Positions 22,301 through 34,644 of a stretch of DNA of 64,000 nucleotides are shown here, piece after piece. This stretch comes from Adiantum capillus-veneris. Its lineage: Eukaryota; Streptophyta; Polypodiopsida; Polypodiales; Pteridaceae. The position numbers were made by a program, and so were the translations under genes. Position 1 is the first letter of the stretch. Every line of letters begins with the position of its first letter. The stretch covers positions 10,765,001-10,829,000 of the forward strand of contig CM043969.1 of NCBI GenBank assembly GCA_014529385.2. The letters are read 5' to 3'. The notes below the pieces were generated by a model that saw only the letters and a program-made list of their open reading frames with translations, had not been told where the DNA came from and did no database searches.

Positions 22301-23137
22301 TGTAGTTACTCAAGAAGTCAAAACAAACCTGGGGTTGCTCAAGAAGATGCAGTGGGTGTTTATCGAATACTTTGCATGCAATACGCTTAGACACACATCC
22401 TTTTTGTTGGGCAATACACGAGTATTGTGAGTCCAGAAGCTCACCACTGTGGCCTTCACTTCCTCTGTAATTACACTATTTGTGTATGGTTGTCGCCCAC
22501 ACAAATGCAATTGCAGTTCTGTATGATTATGTTTCAATTGAGATCTAGCTGCATAGAAGTTCCTTCGATGGCTACCAAGAAGCCTCGATGCAGCTGCTAT
22601 ATTTGGTTTTATGCTTGTGGAATTCATAACCATCATGATACTCTCCCATTTAAAAAACAACTCTGCCGAGATTTTTGGTCTCTTGATTACCTTGAGAGTG
22701 TTGTGCATTCCATTAATCAATACCCTCTGCTCATCATTGGAAACCTCACCTCCTGTAGATTGAATTTTCAGGTCTCTCAATGCTCGATGCTTGAGAATGC
22801 TCCTGATGATTTCCTCCTTTGCCTTGTTGTCAAGACCCTCTATGCACTGCTTGAAAAACTTGATCACCAGTGCAGTAATTTCACGGTGCTGAAATTCATT
22901 AATATCGACCTATTTAATTATAGCTTCCCTTTCTTTGATTCTCTCGCGATATGCGCGCTTTTGGTTTGTTTCATATTCCTTGATTACACTCTGTTTGCAT
23001 GAGCTGCACTTGACTGAGTCACAACAAAGGCATGTGCTACTTGTTAAACTCACAACATCCTCAACTGGAATGATTTCCACCATCTTGTGAGTCTTTGAGA
23101 GGTGGAAAGAGGATGCCAAAGTGGGTACCCTGTCCAA
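19313..23137 (-). pseudogene. DDE-type transposase of the 11-kb transposon, decayed
   Basis: Reading from 23137: a Cys-rich start (CLCCDSVKCSSC); a helical part; a segment VITEEVKATVVSFW then NKKD; an intron; a KMKPYFVRKLRDRYSCC part with a CX2H-type feature; Cys pairs; then a catalytic core with Asp in VVDFTENY (20533-20535), Asp in WPDGAASQFK (20284-20286) and Glu/Asp in HGKGEHDGAG (20161-20169). A C-terminal domain with CSTCLQGSWRRCSN follows. The motif order resembles uncharacterised transposase-like proteins common in invertebrates (SDGxxSQYK; HGKxxCDGxGG). Breaks: TAG at 22910, 20596 and 19981, and frameshifts near 22390 and 19976. Exact exon borders are not resolved. Confidence 0.78.
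21370..22210. repeat. Second GGTAGCTACC palindrome cluster, transposase intron
   Basis: Repeats of GATAGCTACCA, ATTGCCATGG and CTGGTAGCTTCCACCA in degenerate tandem order, including a near duplication (21270-21560 against 21560-21860). It occupies the intron between the first and second coding parts of the transposase, mirroring the cluster at 15350-16290. Confidence 0.85.
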
Positions 23138-23175
23138 AGCTAAGCCCTAAACACTAGCTAGGGATTCGCATGCAA

Positions 23176-23304
<129 letters not shown>

Positions 23305-23369
23305 AGTAATCGAGGAAGGCAAGCTACTCTGAGAGAGAGAGCGTGCTCAGCTATGGAGATGGGAACTGT

Positions 23370-23371
<2 letters not shown>

Positions 23372-23463
<92 letters not shown>
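23372..23463. repeat. (GA)n microsatellite
   Basis: About 45 uninterrupted GA dinucleotides. The ORFs of repeated Arg-Glu or Ser-Leu across it are artefacts. Confidence 0.96.
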
Positions 23464-23465
<2 letters not shown>

Positions 23466-23606
23466 ACGAAAAGGCGTAACAACCTTCGATTGTGGTCTCT
23501 GTCTCGTTTTTAAAAATATCATTATTAAATCAAAAGTTTCCCTCCACCTTTAGATTTGGGAGATAGCTACCAGCGTGCTAGTGTGTCCGGGACACAGGTA
23601 GTAAGT

Positions 23607-23627
23607 CCACCTATTCATGCATCCACC
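23607..23627 (-). repeat. Right terminal inverted repeat
   Basis: 21 bp, the exact inverse of 12628-12648. Followed by A and then the target duplication AAGTG. Confidence 0.93.
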
Positions 23628-23628
23628 A

Positions 23629-24290
23629 AAGTGCAAAGTTACCATTAATTCTTAGCTTAAGAGTGCAAATCTACCTTTGAAACTTAACTTAATGATGCAT
23701 AGATACTCTTAGCACTTAACCCTAATTGCGAGGTTTCCATTAAAGCTTAAACCTAAAATACAAGGTAGTCACTAAAGCTTACACCTAAGTGCAAAGTTGC
23801 CATTAAAGCTCAGATTACGAGAGTAAAATCTACCTTTAAAGCTTAACTTTATGATGCATAGATACTCTTATCACTTGACCCTAATTGCAAGGTTTCCATT
23901 AAAGCTTAAACCTAAAAATACAAGGTAGTCACTAAAGCTTACACCTAAGTGCAAAGTTACCATTAGAGCTTAGCTTACGAGAGTAAAATCTACCTTTAAA
24001 GCTTAACTTTATGATGCATAGATACTCTTATCACTTGACCCTAATTGAAGCTTAACTTTATGATGCATAGATACTCTTATCACTTGACCCTAATTGCAAG
24101 GTTTCCATTAAAGCTTAAACCTAAAAATACAAGGTAGTCACTAAAGCTTACACCTAAGTGCAAAGTTACCGTTAAAGCTTAGCTTATGAGTACAAATATA
24201 ACCTTTAAGCTTAACTTTATGATGCATAGCTACCATTAGTACTTAACCCTAATTCCAAGGTTACCATTAAATCTTAAACCTAAAATGATG
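23629..24290. repeat. ~160-bp tandem (satellite-like) repeat array
   Basis: Units contain TTTCCATTAAAGCTTAAACC, TACAAGGTAGTCACTAAAGC, CACCTAAGTGCAAAGTTACC and ATGATGCATAGATACTC in fixed order. Starts at 23734 and 23893 give a period of 159; the next at 24102 includes an extra ~50-bp partial duplication. The remaining part of the array is left of the transposon at 12552. Confidence 0.9.
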
Positions 24291-24614
24291 CACATAAACC
24301 TTTCTAGTATTAAAACACATGGATTAATTAATCCTACTAGAAATGAAGATTACCTCCTCTAAACAAGAGGGAAGTGGGGTTGAAGTTCTTCTTGAAGAGA
24401 TGTGAAGCTCAAGGAGGAAGGAAAGGGATTTAGGATGAAGAGGAAGGAGAGAGGAGCGTCTTCACAAAACCCTCAAGGGTTTGGCCTTCAAGAGAGGGAG
24501 AGAGCAAGAACAAGATTTAATGGAAACTTTGATTTACTTAAGCATAATCTTGAGCATGGCAAGTATGCAAGTAGCTTAGCAATATGTGTGTAAAATTACA
24601 AAGGAGAGGGGGTG

Positions 24615-24625
24615 CTTATATAGGA
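24615..24625 (+). promoter_or_regulatory. Candidate TATA box
   Basis: CTTATATAGG just upstream of the minisatellite at 24645. Its placement resembles an LTR U3-R region, but no LTR ends were found here. Confidence 0.25.
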
Positions 24626-24644
24626 AATGGTGGGTATTCTTTTC

Positions 24645-24825
24645 TCAATTCCTATTGGACCCCAATTCTCTTCTCAAATCCTATTGGACCCCAATTCTCT
24701 TTTCAATTGCTATTAGATCCTAATTCTCTTCTCAATTGCTATTGGACCCCAATTATCTTCTCAATTGCTATTGGACCCCAATTCTCTTCTTAATTCCTAT
24801 TGAACCCCAATTTTCTTCTTAGTTC
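24645..24825. repeat. ~30-bp minisatellite, about six units
   Basis: Units of the form CTATTGGACCCCAATTCTCT plus TCTCAATTG repeat head to tail with small changes. Confidence 0.9.
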
Positions 24826-25134
24826 TTATCTCTTAACTTTATCTTTCAATCAAGTTAGTCCCTTTTTCTCCTAGTTCTCGATCTAGATCAATTCCCATGT
24901 GAATTTTGACGAAGAAGTATAAAAATAATCTTAATCTTTTGAAAAGATATAGGGATGACGTAATTTCTTATCCAAAATATCCTTGTCTTTTCATTATGGA
25001 GTAAAGTCTGGTTGTCTGTATGACTTCTTTGTCAATCTTGCTTTTTCTAAATCATTTTCTAGGCTGAAAATTTTCTGAATGGCTCTAGGATTTAGGGAGG
25101 GACCTTACATTTCTCATAGCCCGGATGAGGGTAT

Positions 25135-27339
25135 GTTAATCACCTATCCTATTGGGTCTGGTTAGGCTTTAGCCTTGCCTTGTAAGATTTTAAAATTGCG
25201 TCCAAAGGTTCGAACACCTTGTCTACCAAGACAAATCCTCTCTATGGTATAACTGATGGTTTTTTTATCTCGTTGTTTCCCTTAAGGTCTCTTTTCCGTT
25301 ACAGTTGTTCCTCTATTTTCAATAATTTGGTTTCCAATGCCATTTTTTCTTTTTCTCTTTTGTCTCTCATCTTGTCTCGTTTTGCCTTCCAAGATTTCCT
25401 AGGGGTTCAGACATAAAAATTTTCTATCTCTGTTTGACTGGCTAGGACGTTCCTTGGTGCCTCATGTGCTTGAGCTCTAGTTACCATGTTTATCAGAATG
25501 TTCGATTCTATTTCTGATCCACTTGAGCTTGGTGCAATCCCCATCTTGTTCATGGTTTCTTTCCCTTTGTTGTTAGGGCTTTTTGGATAGTGTGGAATGA
25601 GATGGTCAGTGGTACACCCATCACAAAATCCAAAAAGTTTTACCCGTTCTCCTTTGTTTGGACAAACTCTCGCCCAATGATCACTGCCACATTCATAGCA
25701 TGGTCATACAGGTGGTGGAGAAGCTTGTGGAGCCCCCATCGATTGTCTTGCTCTAGGAGGATACCCCCTAGGTTTGTAGCCCTGATTTGCCATGAACATA
25801 ATCATAATTTCATCGACCAAGTAATTGGTTTTAGTTGGCTATGCTATGTATGAGGGCTCGGGCATCTCTTCAATTATCCATGGATTGTGTCCCTCTGGAG
25901 CATATGAATTCCCATCAAATCCCCTCTCGTAAGTATTGCCTGAATCTTTCCGATACGAAACTACTTGGACCATACTCAATCAGAAGGTGGTTTTATGGGT
26001 TGAGAAATCCTTACCATAACCCTATTTTCCTAGGGTAAGGGAGGTTGATGTCCCAGCACAGGTTGAGGTTTTTCCTGCCCTAGGATTGCGTTATTTGGCC
26101 CTACTTGGTACCTTGGAGGGGGTGGAAATTGTTGCCCTCCATGTGGTCCGTATTGTCCCTCTCTAGCATAGTTCGGATTATAGAAACATTCGTGAGTTTC
26201 ATGGTTTGTCCATTTTGTTTCGGTAGCACACCACTTCATTACTCACTGTGCATTTACTCCCGGCCTTTGTTTAAGGTTGCACCACTGGGTTGGATGATCT
26301 CCTGCACAAGTGTCACATTTTTGGGTGGGCGGTTGTCGTGTGTTTGGGTTTGTCCTATTTCCTTGGTTTATCCTTTTGATCACTTCTTGGATCATTTGAT
26401 CAACGTCCGACACAGTTGGGTTTTTCCCGCCCAACTTTTTTGTGGACTCATTAGTGGTTGAAGTGGTACTACTCGTTCCCTGATTTGTGTCTTCAGTCAC
26501 CTCCCCATATGCCTTGGCAGTCATCTACCAGATACAACGCCTCTTTCGTGACTTGCTCAAAAGTTACACATGCATTCAAGTGCAAGTCCTTTTTTAGCGT
26601 GTCATTTTGCAATCCTTCTATAAAAAGGACTGACAGTCTTTCATCATGAGGTAGCTCTCGAGCACGGCATCCTTCTATGTATTGCTTGAAACGAAGCGAT
26701 GCTTCCTTCGCTTTCTCTTTCTCCTTTTACCTAAATGCATAGATCTGGGAGACAGTGTTATGTTGATCCCCCTCTTTTAGAATTCTTCAACGAATTCTCG
26801 GAGAAGTTGCTCTACTTGGGAATTCCAAGATATTTAATGGTTGGAACCAAGTCAAATCAGTCCCTTCTAATGTCAATCCAAAACCTTTGTTATTGAGTAT
26901 GGAAATCAGTTACTTGTTTCACTCTCAACACTTGTTTGAAGATCAAAAATTGGGCATACAGATCTCCTGATCCATTATACTTTTTGGGCACACATTTTTC
27001 CACCTGAGATGGTCGCATACGCTTGGCCTCTGCAACCATTCTAACAACACCTGGTCCGTGTGGTGTGGCTTCTCTAGGTTCATAATCTCCTCTTGGTACT
27101 ACCAGTGGTATCCTATCTGCTATACGTTTGTCAAGTTGATCTCGTGTAATAATTGGAGGGATTCTAGTGGTGTAAGTGACATCAGGTTTAGTACTACCCC
27201 TATGTGTGTTCATGGAAGCCCTAGACCCCATTGATCCTAAAGGCCCTGTGTTTGGGACTTGTTCATGTCTAAAAGACTCCTCCACCCTGGTTCTCATTGG
27301 GCTCACATGTACAATCTCAGGTCTTGTGTGAGTAGTCAT
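25135..27339 (-). pseudogene. Gypsy Gag with several zinc knuckles, heavily broken
   Basis: Minus-strand protein from the Met at 27339. An N-terminal charged region leads to QVEKCVPKKYNGSGD. After stops comes a Retrotrans_gag-like helical block (ASLRFKQYIEGCRARELPHD, 26560-26720). CCHC-like knuckles follow: CDTCAGDHPTQWC (about 26279-26319), CYECGSDHWARVC (about 25660-25700), and a third whose last Cys is Tyr (about 25595-25635). All have three residues between Cys2 and His instead of the usual four. The sequence continues to about 25135 (KVFEPLDAILKS). Protease and later domains are missing here but occur at 8405-10990 on the same strand, which suggests one split element. Confidence 0.72.
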
Positions 27340-27553
27340 GGTTTTAAACCTCTTCTGGATTTACACAGTATTGGTGGAGTGGTCCCCCAAAATATGTATA
27401 TCTCTCTAATTCCTTACGATCCATTGGAGAGTACTTTCAGCCATACTTGTCTATTATGACCAATACTTATCCCCTTTATGCACGTGTAAACATACAGGTT
27501 TTTACGGTTAGTCAGTTACTTGATGCCGGTTCATCACATCTGTAATAGAGTGT

Positions 27554-27907
27554 TTATTCTCCATTATTGAACTTATATAGCCCCACATACGTGTTGTCTG
27601 TATTAAGGCGCTTTGTCTCATTGATGCGTTTGAGTACCATATTTTGTTTCTCCATTTTGGGTGGTTCATCGGCCAGTTCATTATCTACCTTGTCCTTGGT
27701 GCTAGTCATTCCCCATTTATCCACAATAAAAGGGTTATGGACCACTACATACATCTTTCCCTCTCGATCAAAATATGTATCCCCGTCATAATCAACATCT
27801 ACAAGGTCTCTGAACTCGCTCAGCTTATTTTCCAACTTAACACAATAGCGGCCCTTTCCATCCTTATAGATTTTGTCCTTAAGCACATTTTCAAATTGAA
27901 ACTTCAA
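27554..27907 (-). CDS. Unidentified 117-residue ORF
   Basis: A clean minus-strand ORF just upstream of the Gag remnant, rich in charged residues (KDGKGRYCVKLENKLSEF; DGDTYFDREGKMYVVV). I recognise no family. It may be a leader ORF or Gag-upstream part of the same gypsy element, or chance. No introns, signal peptide or membrane segment were seen. Confidence 0.3.
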   Translation of the reverse strand: MKFQFENVLKDKIYKDGKGRYCVKLENKLSEFRDLVDVDYDGDTYFDREGKMYVVVHNPFIVDKWGMTSTKDKVDNELADEPPKMEKQNMVLKRINETKRLNTDNTYVGLYKFNNGE

Positions 27908-28694
27908 CTACAATAATTTTACATCAGATGCAGCCTGGAAGGACCTGCACCCATTGAAGTTGTTCCCTTAGGGTTCAACTTGTTAGAATTTTTGATCATG
28001 AGGCTGTATGATCTCTTTGATGGCCAAGCTCGGAAATCCGAGGTTGATTAGCTACTGAGTTTCATGACGACATCCCAGCAGTAGAGGCTGCATTTGACCG
28101 TGACCGTTCATGGCATGGATTACAACCAGCATGCTTTTATGATGGAATTCACGGATGAAGTGGGGGTATAAGACCACACGCATGTAAGGCCATGCAAGAC
28201 CGCCGTAATTGTCCATGCAAGGGCATGTAGGCAAAGCATGCAATCCTCTTGATGCAAGCCCTCTGCAAAGCAGGAAGTAAGGAATCTAAAAATGATCAGG
28301 CATGTTGAGGCAACATATGCAAAAGATCATCAGACATCACATAAGGCATCGATGATGAAGAAAGTGCTTGACCTCGGATAGAGACACAAATGGATTGTTA
28401 GGTTCGCAATTTCACGTTCTTGAAGTTTTCATAGTTTTATGTGTGCAGGAGTATTACAAAAACATGTAATTATGCTAATCTTGGCTATGTTTTCCTGCGA
28501 GACTACCTATGGGTCAAGTATGCCCATGGTCATTATGTCCACTTTTCTTGCGCATTGGGCAAGGCCCTTGATAGCAGGAGTAGATCGTCTATTGCACCAA
28601 TCAACAATGTCTAGAAAATCATTTCTCATTTTTCTTACTACTTCCATATCATTCGATTTTTGGGGTCGGCAAGGTTGGTCGGCAGGTGTACTTA
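27908..28694. other. Unassigned stretch, no gene recognised
   Basis: Mixed-composition DNA up to the target duplication of the copia copy at 28700. Short ORFs only. Confidence 0.5.
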
Positions 28695-28699
28695 AGAAG

Positions 28700-28927
28700 T
28701 GTTACCATATACATGTGGTAGTGATGTGTGTGAACACATTAGGATCGCCGGGGCATTTTTTTCCCTCTTTAGGAGGTTTTTCCCCCCGATCATTGTATAT
28801 ATGCCCATCACTCTAGGGCTATCTATCTTTCCATTGCATACTAAGTAACACACTCTCTATTGTGTGCCTTGAGCTTCCTTCGTCTTCTCCAAGCTGTGTG
28901 CATTTCTCTGCAACCCTAATTCCAACA
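28700..28927 (+). repeat. 5' LTR of copia copy 3
   Basis: 228 bp starting TGTTACCATATACATGTGG and ending CTAATTCCAACA, the reverse complement form of the LTRs at 419 and 34343. Confidence 0.93.
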
Positions 28928-28928
28928 A

Positions 28929-28942
28929 TTGGTATCGGAGCA
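28929..28942 (+). other. Primer binding site of copia copy 3
   Basis: TTGGTATCGGAGCAGG: the initiator tRNA-Met site with one change (G for A). Confidence 0.88.
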
Positions 28943-29289
28943 GGTTGCGTCCTCTCGGGCTTAGTCACCAGCTGCTCCAGCACACGCCTGCTCACTTTCT
29001 CCAATTTCAGTGAGCTTTGGCAAGCGTTCGCAGGTCGACAAAAATTTCAGGTGTGCTCAAAGAGCTCAGTCTCCTCAGATTTTTGATTCGGGCTCATTTC
29101 GGCCTCCATTTCCACTACAGGCAGTATTGCACAAGCTATTTCGTCATTTTGTGTAGAATTTTTGTCAGTGCCGTTTTTTGCATAACAAGTGCCTCATAGT
29201 CTACTACGGTTTGTGCTGTATAGCACGTGTTGTTGCCACTCCGTTTCTCCTATTTTTGGGCAGTTTTCACATCAGGTGTAGCATTTACC

Positions 29290-32253
29290 ATGGCTGACAA
29301 CAACACATATGTGTTCAAGATGTTTGCTGCTAAGGAAAGAGATTGGATGGGGACAACTACCCTATGTGGGCTTATATTCGTCCTCGTGTCAAAGGGCGTC
29401 TGGAACATTGTGCAGGGCATTGATGTGCGTCCTGGTTCTGAGGATGTAGGCGAGGTTGAGGATGTTGCAGGTCTTGCTACAAGGATTGCTGCTATTAGAG
29501 TTGTTTTGCCTACGGCAGAACAAGCTCGTTGGGATGTAAAGGATGCGCAGGCTCATGCATTAATTGCGTTGTCTGTGAAGCGCACCATTGTTCCTTACAT
29601 TTTTTCAGCAAAATCTGTAAAATAGGCTTGGGATATTTTAGCAGGTCTTTATGCAAGCCGCAATGAGGCTAAAATTGCTTTGCTGCGTAAAGAGCTAGAG
29701 TCGAAACTTATGCATTAGGGAGATGATATGGACACTTTCCTTGCTGGTGTCAAGGATATCAATGAGCAACTTATTTCTTTAGGTGAAGTCATTTCAGATA
29801 GTTCCCTTGTGCAAATTGTTCTTGATGCCTTACTAGATTCCTACCATAATTTTGCTAGTACTTGGAGACTGATGACCCAAGGAAATCCTGAAGTTGTCAA
29901 GTTTGATGCATTATGCACATTGCTATTGCAAGAGTCACTTTCTAAAAAACAGAACTAGGCAGCGTGCAGCTGAACAGGCTTTTATTGCTTCTCAAAGAAA
30001 GGGTGGTAACAGCAATGTGGCCACTTCTTATGGTTTTGCTGCGAGTGGCAAAACTTATGTTCCTAATGCTTCTGCTGGTAGCAATTCGTTTGGAAATTCT
30101 GGTGATAAGGGAAAAATGAAGACGTGTTGCCATTTGGTAAAGCTAATGATCACTTGATCAGGTCATGTCCTAAGTTGAAGGCCAAAGAGGCTAAGAAGAA
30201 AGAGGGTGGTTCCACTGCAAATGCTGGTTCCACTACAAATGCAGCCATTGTTGAGTCTTCTGTGAAAGGAGACTGTGTTGCTGATGTTGATGCAGAATGG
30301 GCTTTTAGCGTAGAGTGCACTTACAATCCTATTGTCAATGATGCATGCTTGTCAGTTGCTGCAAATTCACATGTGTGGTATTTCGACAGTGGTGCTACAA
30401 AGCATATTACCTCACATCATGAATTGTTTACCTCTCTTGAGTCTGCCCCTCATGGGAATTCACTCACTTGTGCCAACAATGCCTCTTATCCGGTTCAGGG
30501 AGTTGGAAAGAATGTGTTTACTACTGCAAATGGCAGTTCCTTCACACTTGTTGATGCACTTTATGTACCTGGGATCAAGAAGAATCTCTTGTCTGTATCC
30601 GCACTTGCTAGACTTGGACTTGTAGTCAAATTTGTAGATGACAGATATACAGTTCATGATCTCAGTTTTGGTGATGCTATTGTTGCATCTGGCCTTTTCT
30701 GCCGAGGGCTGTATAGGCTCACTTTGTATGACAAGTGTGGAAAAAATTTTGCAAATGCTGTTGCAGATTCAAGGGCTATTTCAGATGCAAAACTTTTGCA
30801 TGCACGTTTTGGTCATCTGAATTTTGCCAGTTTGCTGCGTTTGCAGAAATCTGATATGGTTGCTTCTTTGCCGCCTCTTGAAGCACCTGTCAAACATGTT
30901 TGTGAAAGCTGTATTTTAGGTAAGATGCAGTGTTCCAAGTTTCCAAAGGATGGTTCAGTTCGGGCCACATGCAGGTTGCATCTTGTGCATACTGATGTTT
31001 GTGGGCCCATGCAAACTCTGTCCTTGGGCAATTACCTGTACTTCATGACTTTCATTGATGATTACTCCAGACATGCATGGATATTTCCGCTTAAAGCGAA
31101 GTCCAACGTTTTTATGTCCTTCAAACAATTTTTGGCTATGGCTAAAAATGTCTCGAAATGTACTATGTGCACCCTTCGTTCCAATCGAGGGGGGGAGTAT
31201 ATGTCTCATGAATATAATGCATTTTTGGCTAGTTGTGGGATAAAACACCAATGTACAGTGCCTTATACACCTCAACAAAATGGTGTTGCTGAGAGAAAAA
31301 ACAGGTCACTGACGGAAATGGCACGATGTATGGTCAAAAGTCAAGCTTTGCCGCATTCTTTTTGGCTTGAGGCCATCATGTGTGTCACTTATGTACTTAA
31401 CAGGTGTCCTACAAAAGCTTTGAAGTCTATTACTCCATATGAAGCATGGCATGATAGAAAGCCTTCTATTGAGCACATGCGTGTTTTTGGCTGTTTGGCA
31501 TATGCTTTGGTGCCACAAACACAGTGCAGAAAATTGGATGATAAGGATTTCAAATGTATTTTTGTTGGTTATAGTGCTGAAAGCAAAGGTTACAGGTTAT
31601 ATCCTCCGCAAACAAAGCGTGTTCTAGTTTCACGGGATGTAGTGTTTGTGGAAGATTTTGTTCAGCCCTTGCTGTCATGTACTAGAGACAGTAATGTAAG
31701 CTCACAGGACAATTATGAGACTTTGTTGCCTCTTTTCAGTGGTGGAAATACAAATGTAAGTTCTAATGAGGCAAATATACAGCCTATGGGGGTTTCTGAA
31801 AATGTTATAGATCAGCCTATTACTGATGCAGATGTACATGATGTACTTGATGAGGAAAGGGTTGAAAATGAGCAGGCTAGAGGTATGCCAAAATGGCTGG
31901 TGCACACTTTGCGTGACGGTAAATTGGATGCACCTTTGTCTAGTCAAACTCGTTCAGGCTCTCACCAAGCATCTTATGCATTAGATTTTTATGCTTTGGC
32001 CGTGTCTAGCTTACATGATGTTGAGGAGCCTCTGTCTTTCGATGAAGCATAGAATTTAGAAAATTGGATGGCTGCCATGCAATCAGAATATGATGTACTT
32101 ATAGAAAATGACACATGGACTTTATGTAATTTTCCTCCTGGCAAAAAGGCCATTGGTACGAAGTGGGTTTACAAGTTGAAACGCAAGCCGGATGGTGAGA
32201 TCGATCGCCATAAGGCTCGACTTGTTGCAAAGGGTTATGCATAGCAAAAAGGC
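29290..32253 (+). pseudogene. Copia gag-pol of copy 3, broken and truncated
   Basis: Starts at ATG 29290 (ACCATGGCT). A frameshift near 29336, a TAG near 29623, a TAG near 29716 and a frameshift near 29945 break Gag. The CCHC knuckle is damaged (near 30125). From 30124 to 32052 the frame is open through the protease (DSGATKH), pre-integrase and integrase (HTDVCGP; LRSNRGGEY, with Asp to Asn at a catalytic position; GVAERKN). Here the codon between integrase and RT is CAG (Gln), where copies 1 and 2 have TAG. TAG codons at 32050 and 32242 follow. The sequence ends in early reverse transcriptase at the deletion junction. Confidence 0.92.
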
Positions 32254-32453
32254 ATGTGAACACATTAGGACCGTTGGGGCATTTTTTACCTCTTTAGGAG
32301 GTTTTTTCCCCTGAGCATTGTATATACGCCCATCACTCTAGGGCTATCTATCTTTCCATTGCATACTAAGTAACACACTCTCTATTGTGTGCCTTGAGCT
32401 TCCTTCGTCTTCTCCAAGCTGTGTGCATTTATCTGCAAACCCTAATTCCAACA
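32254..32453 (+). repeat. 3' LTR of copia copy 3, missing its first ~28 bp
   Basis: Begins GTGAACACATTAGG, corresponding to 28728 in the 5' LTR, and ends CCAACA followed by AGAAG. Confidence 0.92.
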
Positions 32454-32458
32454 AGAAG

Positions 32459-34337
32459 GTACGTAGTTGATTTTTGTTTATCGTCATCTGCATAACTGGT
32501 TACACAATTCTGGTCATATCTCTACATAAGGTAATGTATGCGAATGGCATGATGCACTTACCATACATTTTTTTGATTGTCGACCACGAATTGATGTAAC
32601 AACAGCAGGGCTGTCAATTGCTTATGAAGCATTTGACCTAGATGGAGTATGCATCACCTCTATTGTATATATCTAGCATGCATCAAAGGTAATGCACTTT
32701 TCTCCACTCCAAGCATAGGCACGCCCTCTGACATCACATAAGCACTCAAATTTTGTTGCATACATTAATAGCAAGGGATTATTTTTTAATATCTCAAGGA
32801 GACATGCATGGCCTCTTACTAGACTTGAAGAAGAAAGCAAGTTCCTCAGCATGGCCGACTCTTTGTCATGGGGTTTATACGCTGACGGAGGATGCTTACC
32901 ACACAATGCTGATTAATTTCAATTGAAATTGCTCAGCACAGTCGATTCTTTTTGTCATGGTATCTACCGCCATTCTAACTCTCACCTAGAAATTGGCCAA
33001 GATGCCATTGACATTAGTTTTCATCGATTGACACTAATTGCCATAAGAGCTAGGAGCCACACACATGTTGGCTAAGAGTCATTGTTAGATCTCGAGTATG
33101 ACCAAACTGTTGACATTCCTTGGGTGATTGTTCTTAAGATTGAATAGAGCTGCCTAGTGGAATACTCATCGACAACCTCAACGTTAATGGACAAGCAAGA
33201 GTCTTGTTATTACGGATGTTTATGGTGTCATTTTTGTACTACATGGAGTTAGTATGACGCTCAAGTTGAGTTTAAATCTAAAACTCACATCAGCTGATCT
33301 ATACCACGGAATCTAGAGACAACAAATAGTTGCAACATCACGGCTGTTGATACGAGCTAGGCATCTCACTTGTGAGGATTTCTTGCTCGCTCTATAGAAC
33401 TACGAGTGTCTATGGCATCACAGTTTTGGGGTACGTCCCCAACGGGTGCTTATTAAATCACCCCATAGGCATTGAGGATCACACTTTGATCTATCACGCA
33501 GTAGCAAAAAATTCAACTTTTGAAGTTGGTTCTCATCATTTTGTACACGGTTAACTATGTTGGTTACGATTACTTGCTAGTTGAGCACTTTCTACAAAGG
33601 GTCTTACCAAGTGGTTTGACTTCGTAGATTTTACCCAACGGGTTTGGATTGCAAAGGCAACACCCAGGGTTCCCAGTGCAATGTTGCTTGATTTTTTCAC
33701 AAGTGGGAGACGTACTCCTGTGCATTTGAATACGGGTAACTGAAATTTTAGTTCAATCCCCAGGACCATGCCAAGGGTATGTCGAAACAAGTACTTTGGG
33801 CCGTAGTGTCCAATGTACATTATGCTGTTATGAATCCACTTATAGGATTCGAATTGGCACATGTTGTCACATGGGATACAACATGGTCTAGGGACTCAAG
33901 GAGTTCGGTTTAGCCAGTGTGGAGCAATGAATGAGGGTCCCTCTCACTCTTGTCGTGGAGTGTTTAGAGTTACCTCCACACACAAGTACACCTTGTACTT
34001 GCAGGATGTTCTTTTTTAAAACATCCTTACATGAGACATATTCCACATGTGGAGAATAAGAGTCTTTGGACTGACACTGGCGCCCATTATTTCAAATATG
34101 TGTCATGACAAAGTCCTTAGGAGCTGGTCAAATCTATTTTCTAGACCATTTTTAGCAAACGTATCAGAGCAATTTGGGTGGCCAAAAAAATTGGTGGATA
34201 CTTAGAATGAATTGTTCACGTACAAGTATTGGTATACAACATTAAAAATGGTTGTTTATACATATAGCAAGGCTCTGAGTGGTTAATGAAAACGTTTCAT
34301 TGTTGAGTGATTAATGTTTCATCTTCTATTACGGTTC
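32459..34337. other. Unassigned stretch, no gene recognised
   Basis: Lies between copia copies 3 and 2. No motif-bearing ORF was found. It may be degraded gypsy DNA, since the far side of copy 2 (39526-40592) ends in gypsy pol and LTR. Confidence 0.45.
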
Positions 34338-34342
34338 AAATA

Positions 34343-34569
34343 TGTTGGAATTAGGGTTGCAGAGAAACACACACAGCTTGGAGAAGACGAAGGAAGCTCA
34401 AGGCACACAATAGAGAGTGTGTTACTTAGTGTGCAATGAAAAGATAGATAGCCCTAGAGTGATGGGCGTATATACAATGCACGGGGGAAAAAACCTCCTA
34501 AAGAGGGAAAAAATGCCCCGACGGTCCTAGTGTGTTCACACACATCACTACCACATGTATATGGTAACA
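34343..34569 (-). repeat. 3' LTR of copia copy 2
   Basis: 227 bp ending TAACA, followed by the polypurine tract (34570-34580, AAGGGGGATT on the minus strand). Confidence 0.95.
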
Positions 34570-34644
34570 AATCCCCCTTGGAGTGATGCGGTGAACGAGA
34601 GCTGGCACATGAGTAAAGGGAAGTGCCATGCCCTGAGGATAGGA

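Larger units (their letters stand above)
28700..32453 (+). mobile_element. Ty1/copia copy 3, plus strand, internally deleted
   Basis: Same family as copies 1 and 2. The 5' LTR is 28700-28927. The primer site, Gag, protease, integrase and the start of reverse transcriptase follow. At 32253/32254 the coding region joins directly to the inside of the 3' LTR. The target duplication AGAAG is intact (28695-28699 and 32454-32458). As the missing part includes the polypurine tract and the first bases of the 3' LTR, the deletion must have happened after insertion. LTR halves are about 95% identical over 200 bp by eye, so this is the oldest of the three copies. Confidence 0.93.

Noticed and set aside
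19313-23137. Assigning the transposase to KDZ (Kyakuja/Dileera/Zisupton) or MULE
   Set aside because: The motifs I recall for those families are not present; the 5-bp duplication also does not match 8-9 bp. Left unassigned.
24584-24793. ORF with repeated IGPQFS-type units
   Set aside because: Translation of the 30-bp minisatellite.
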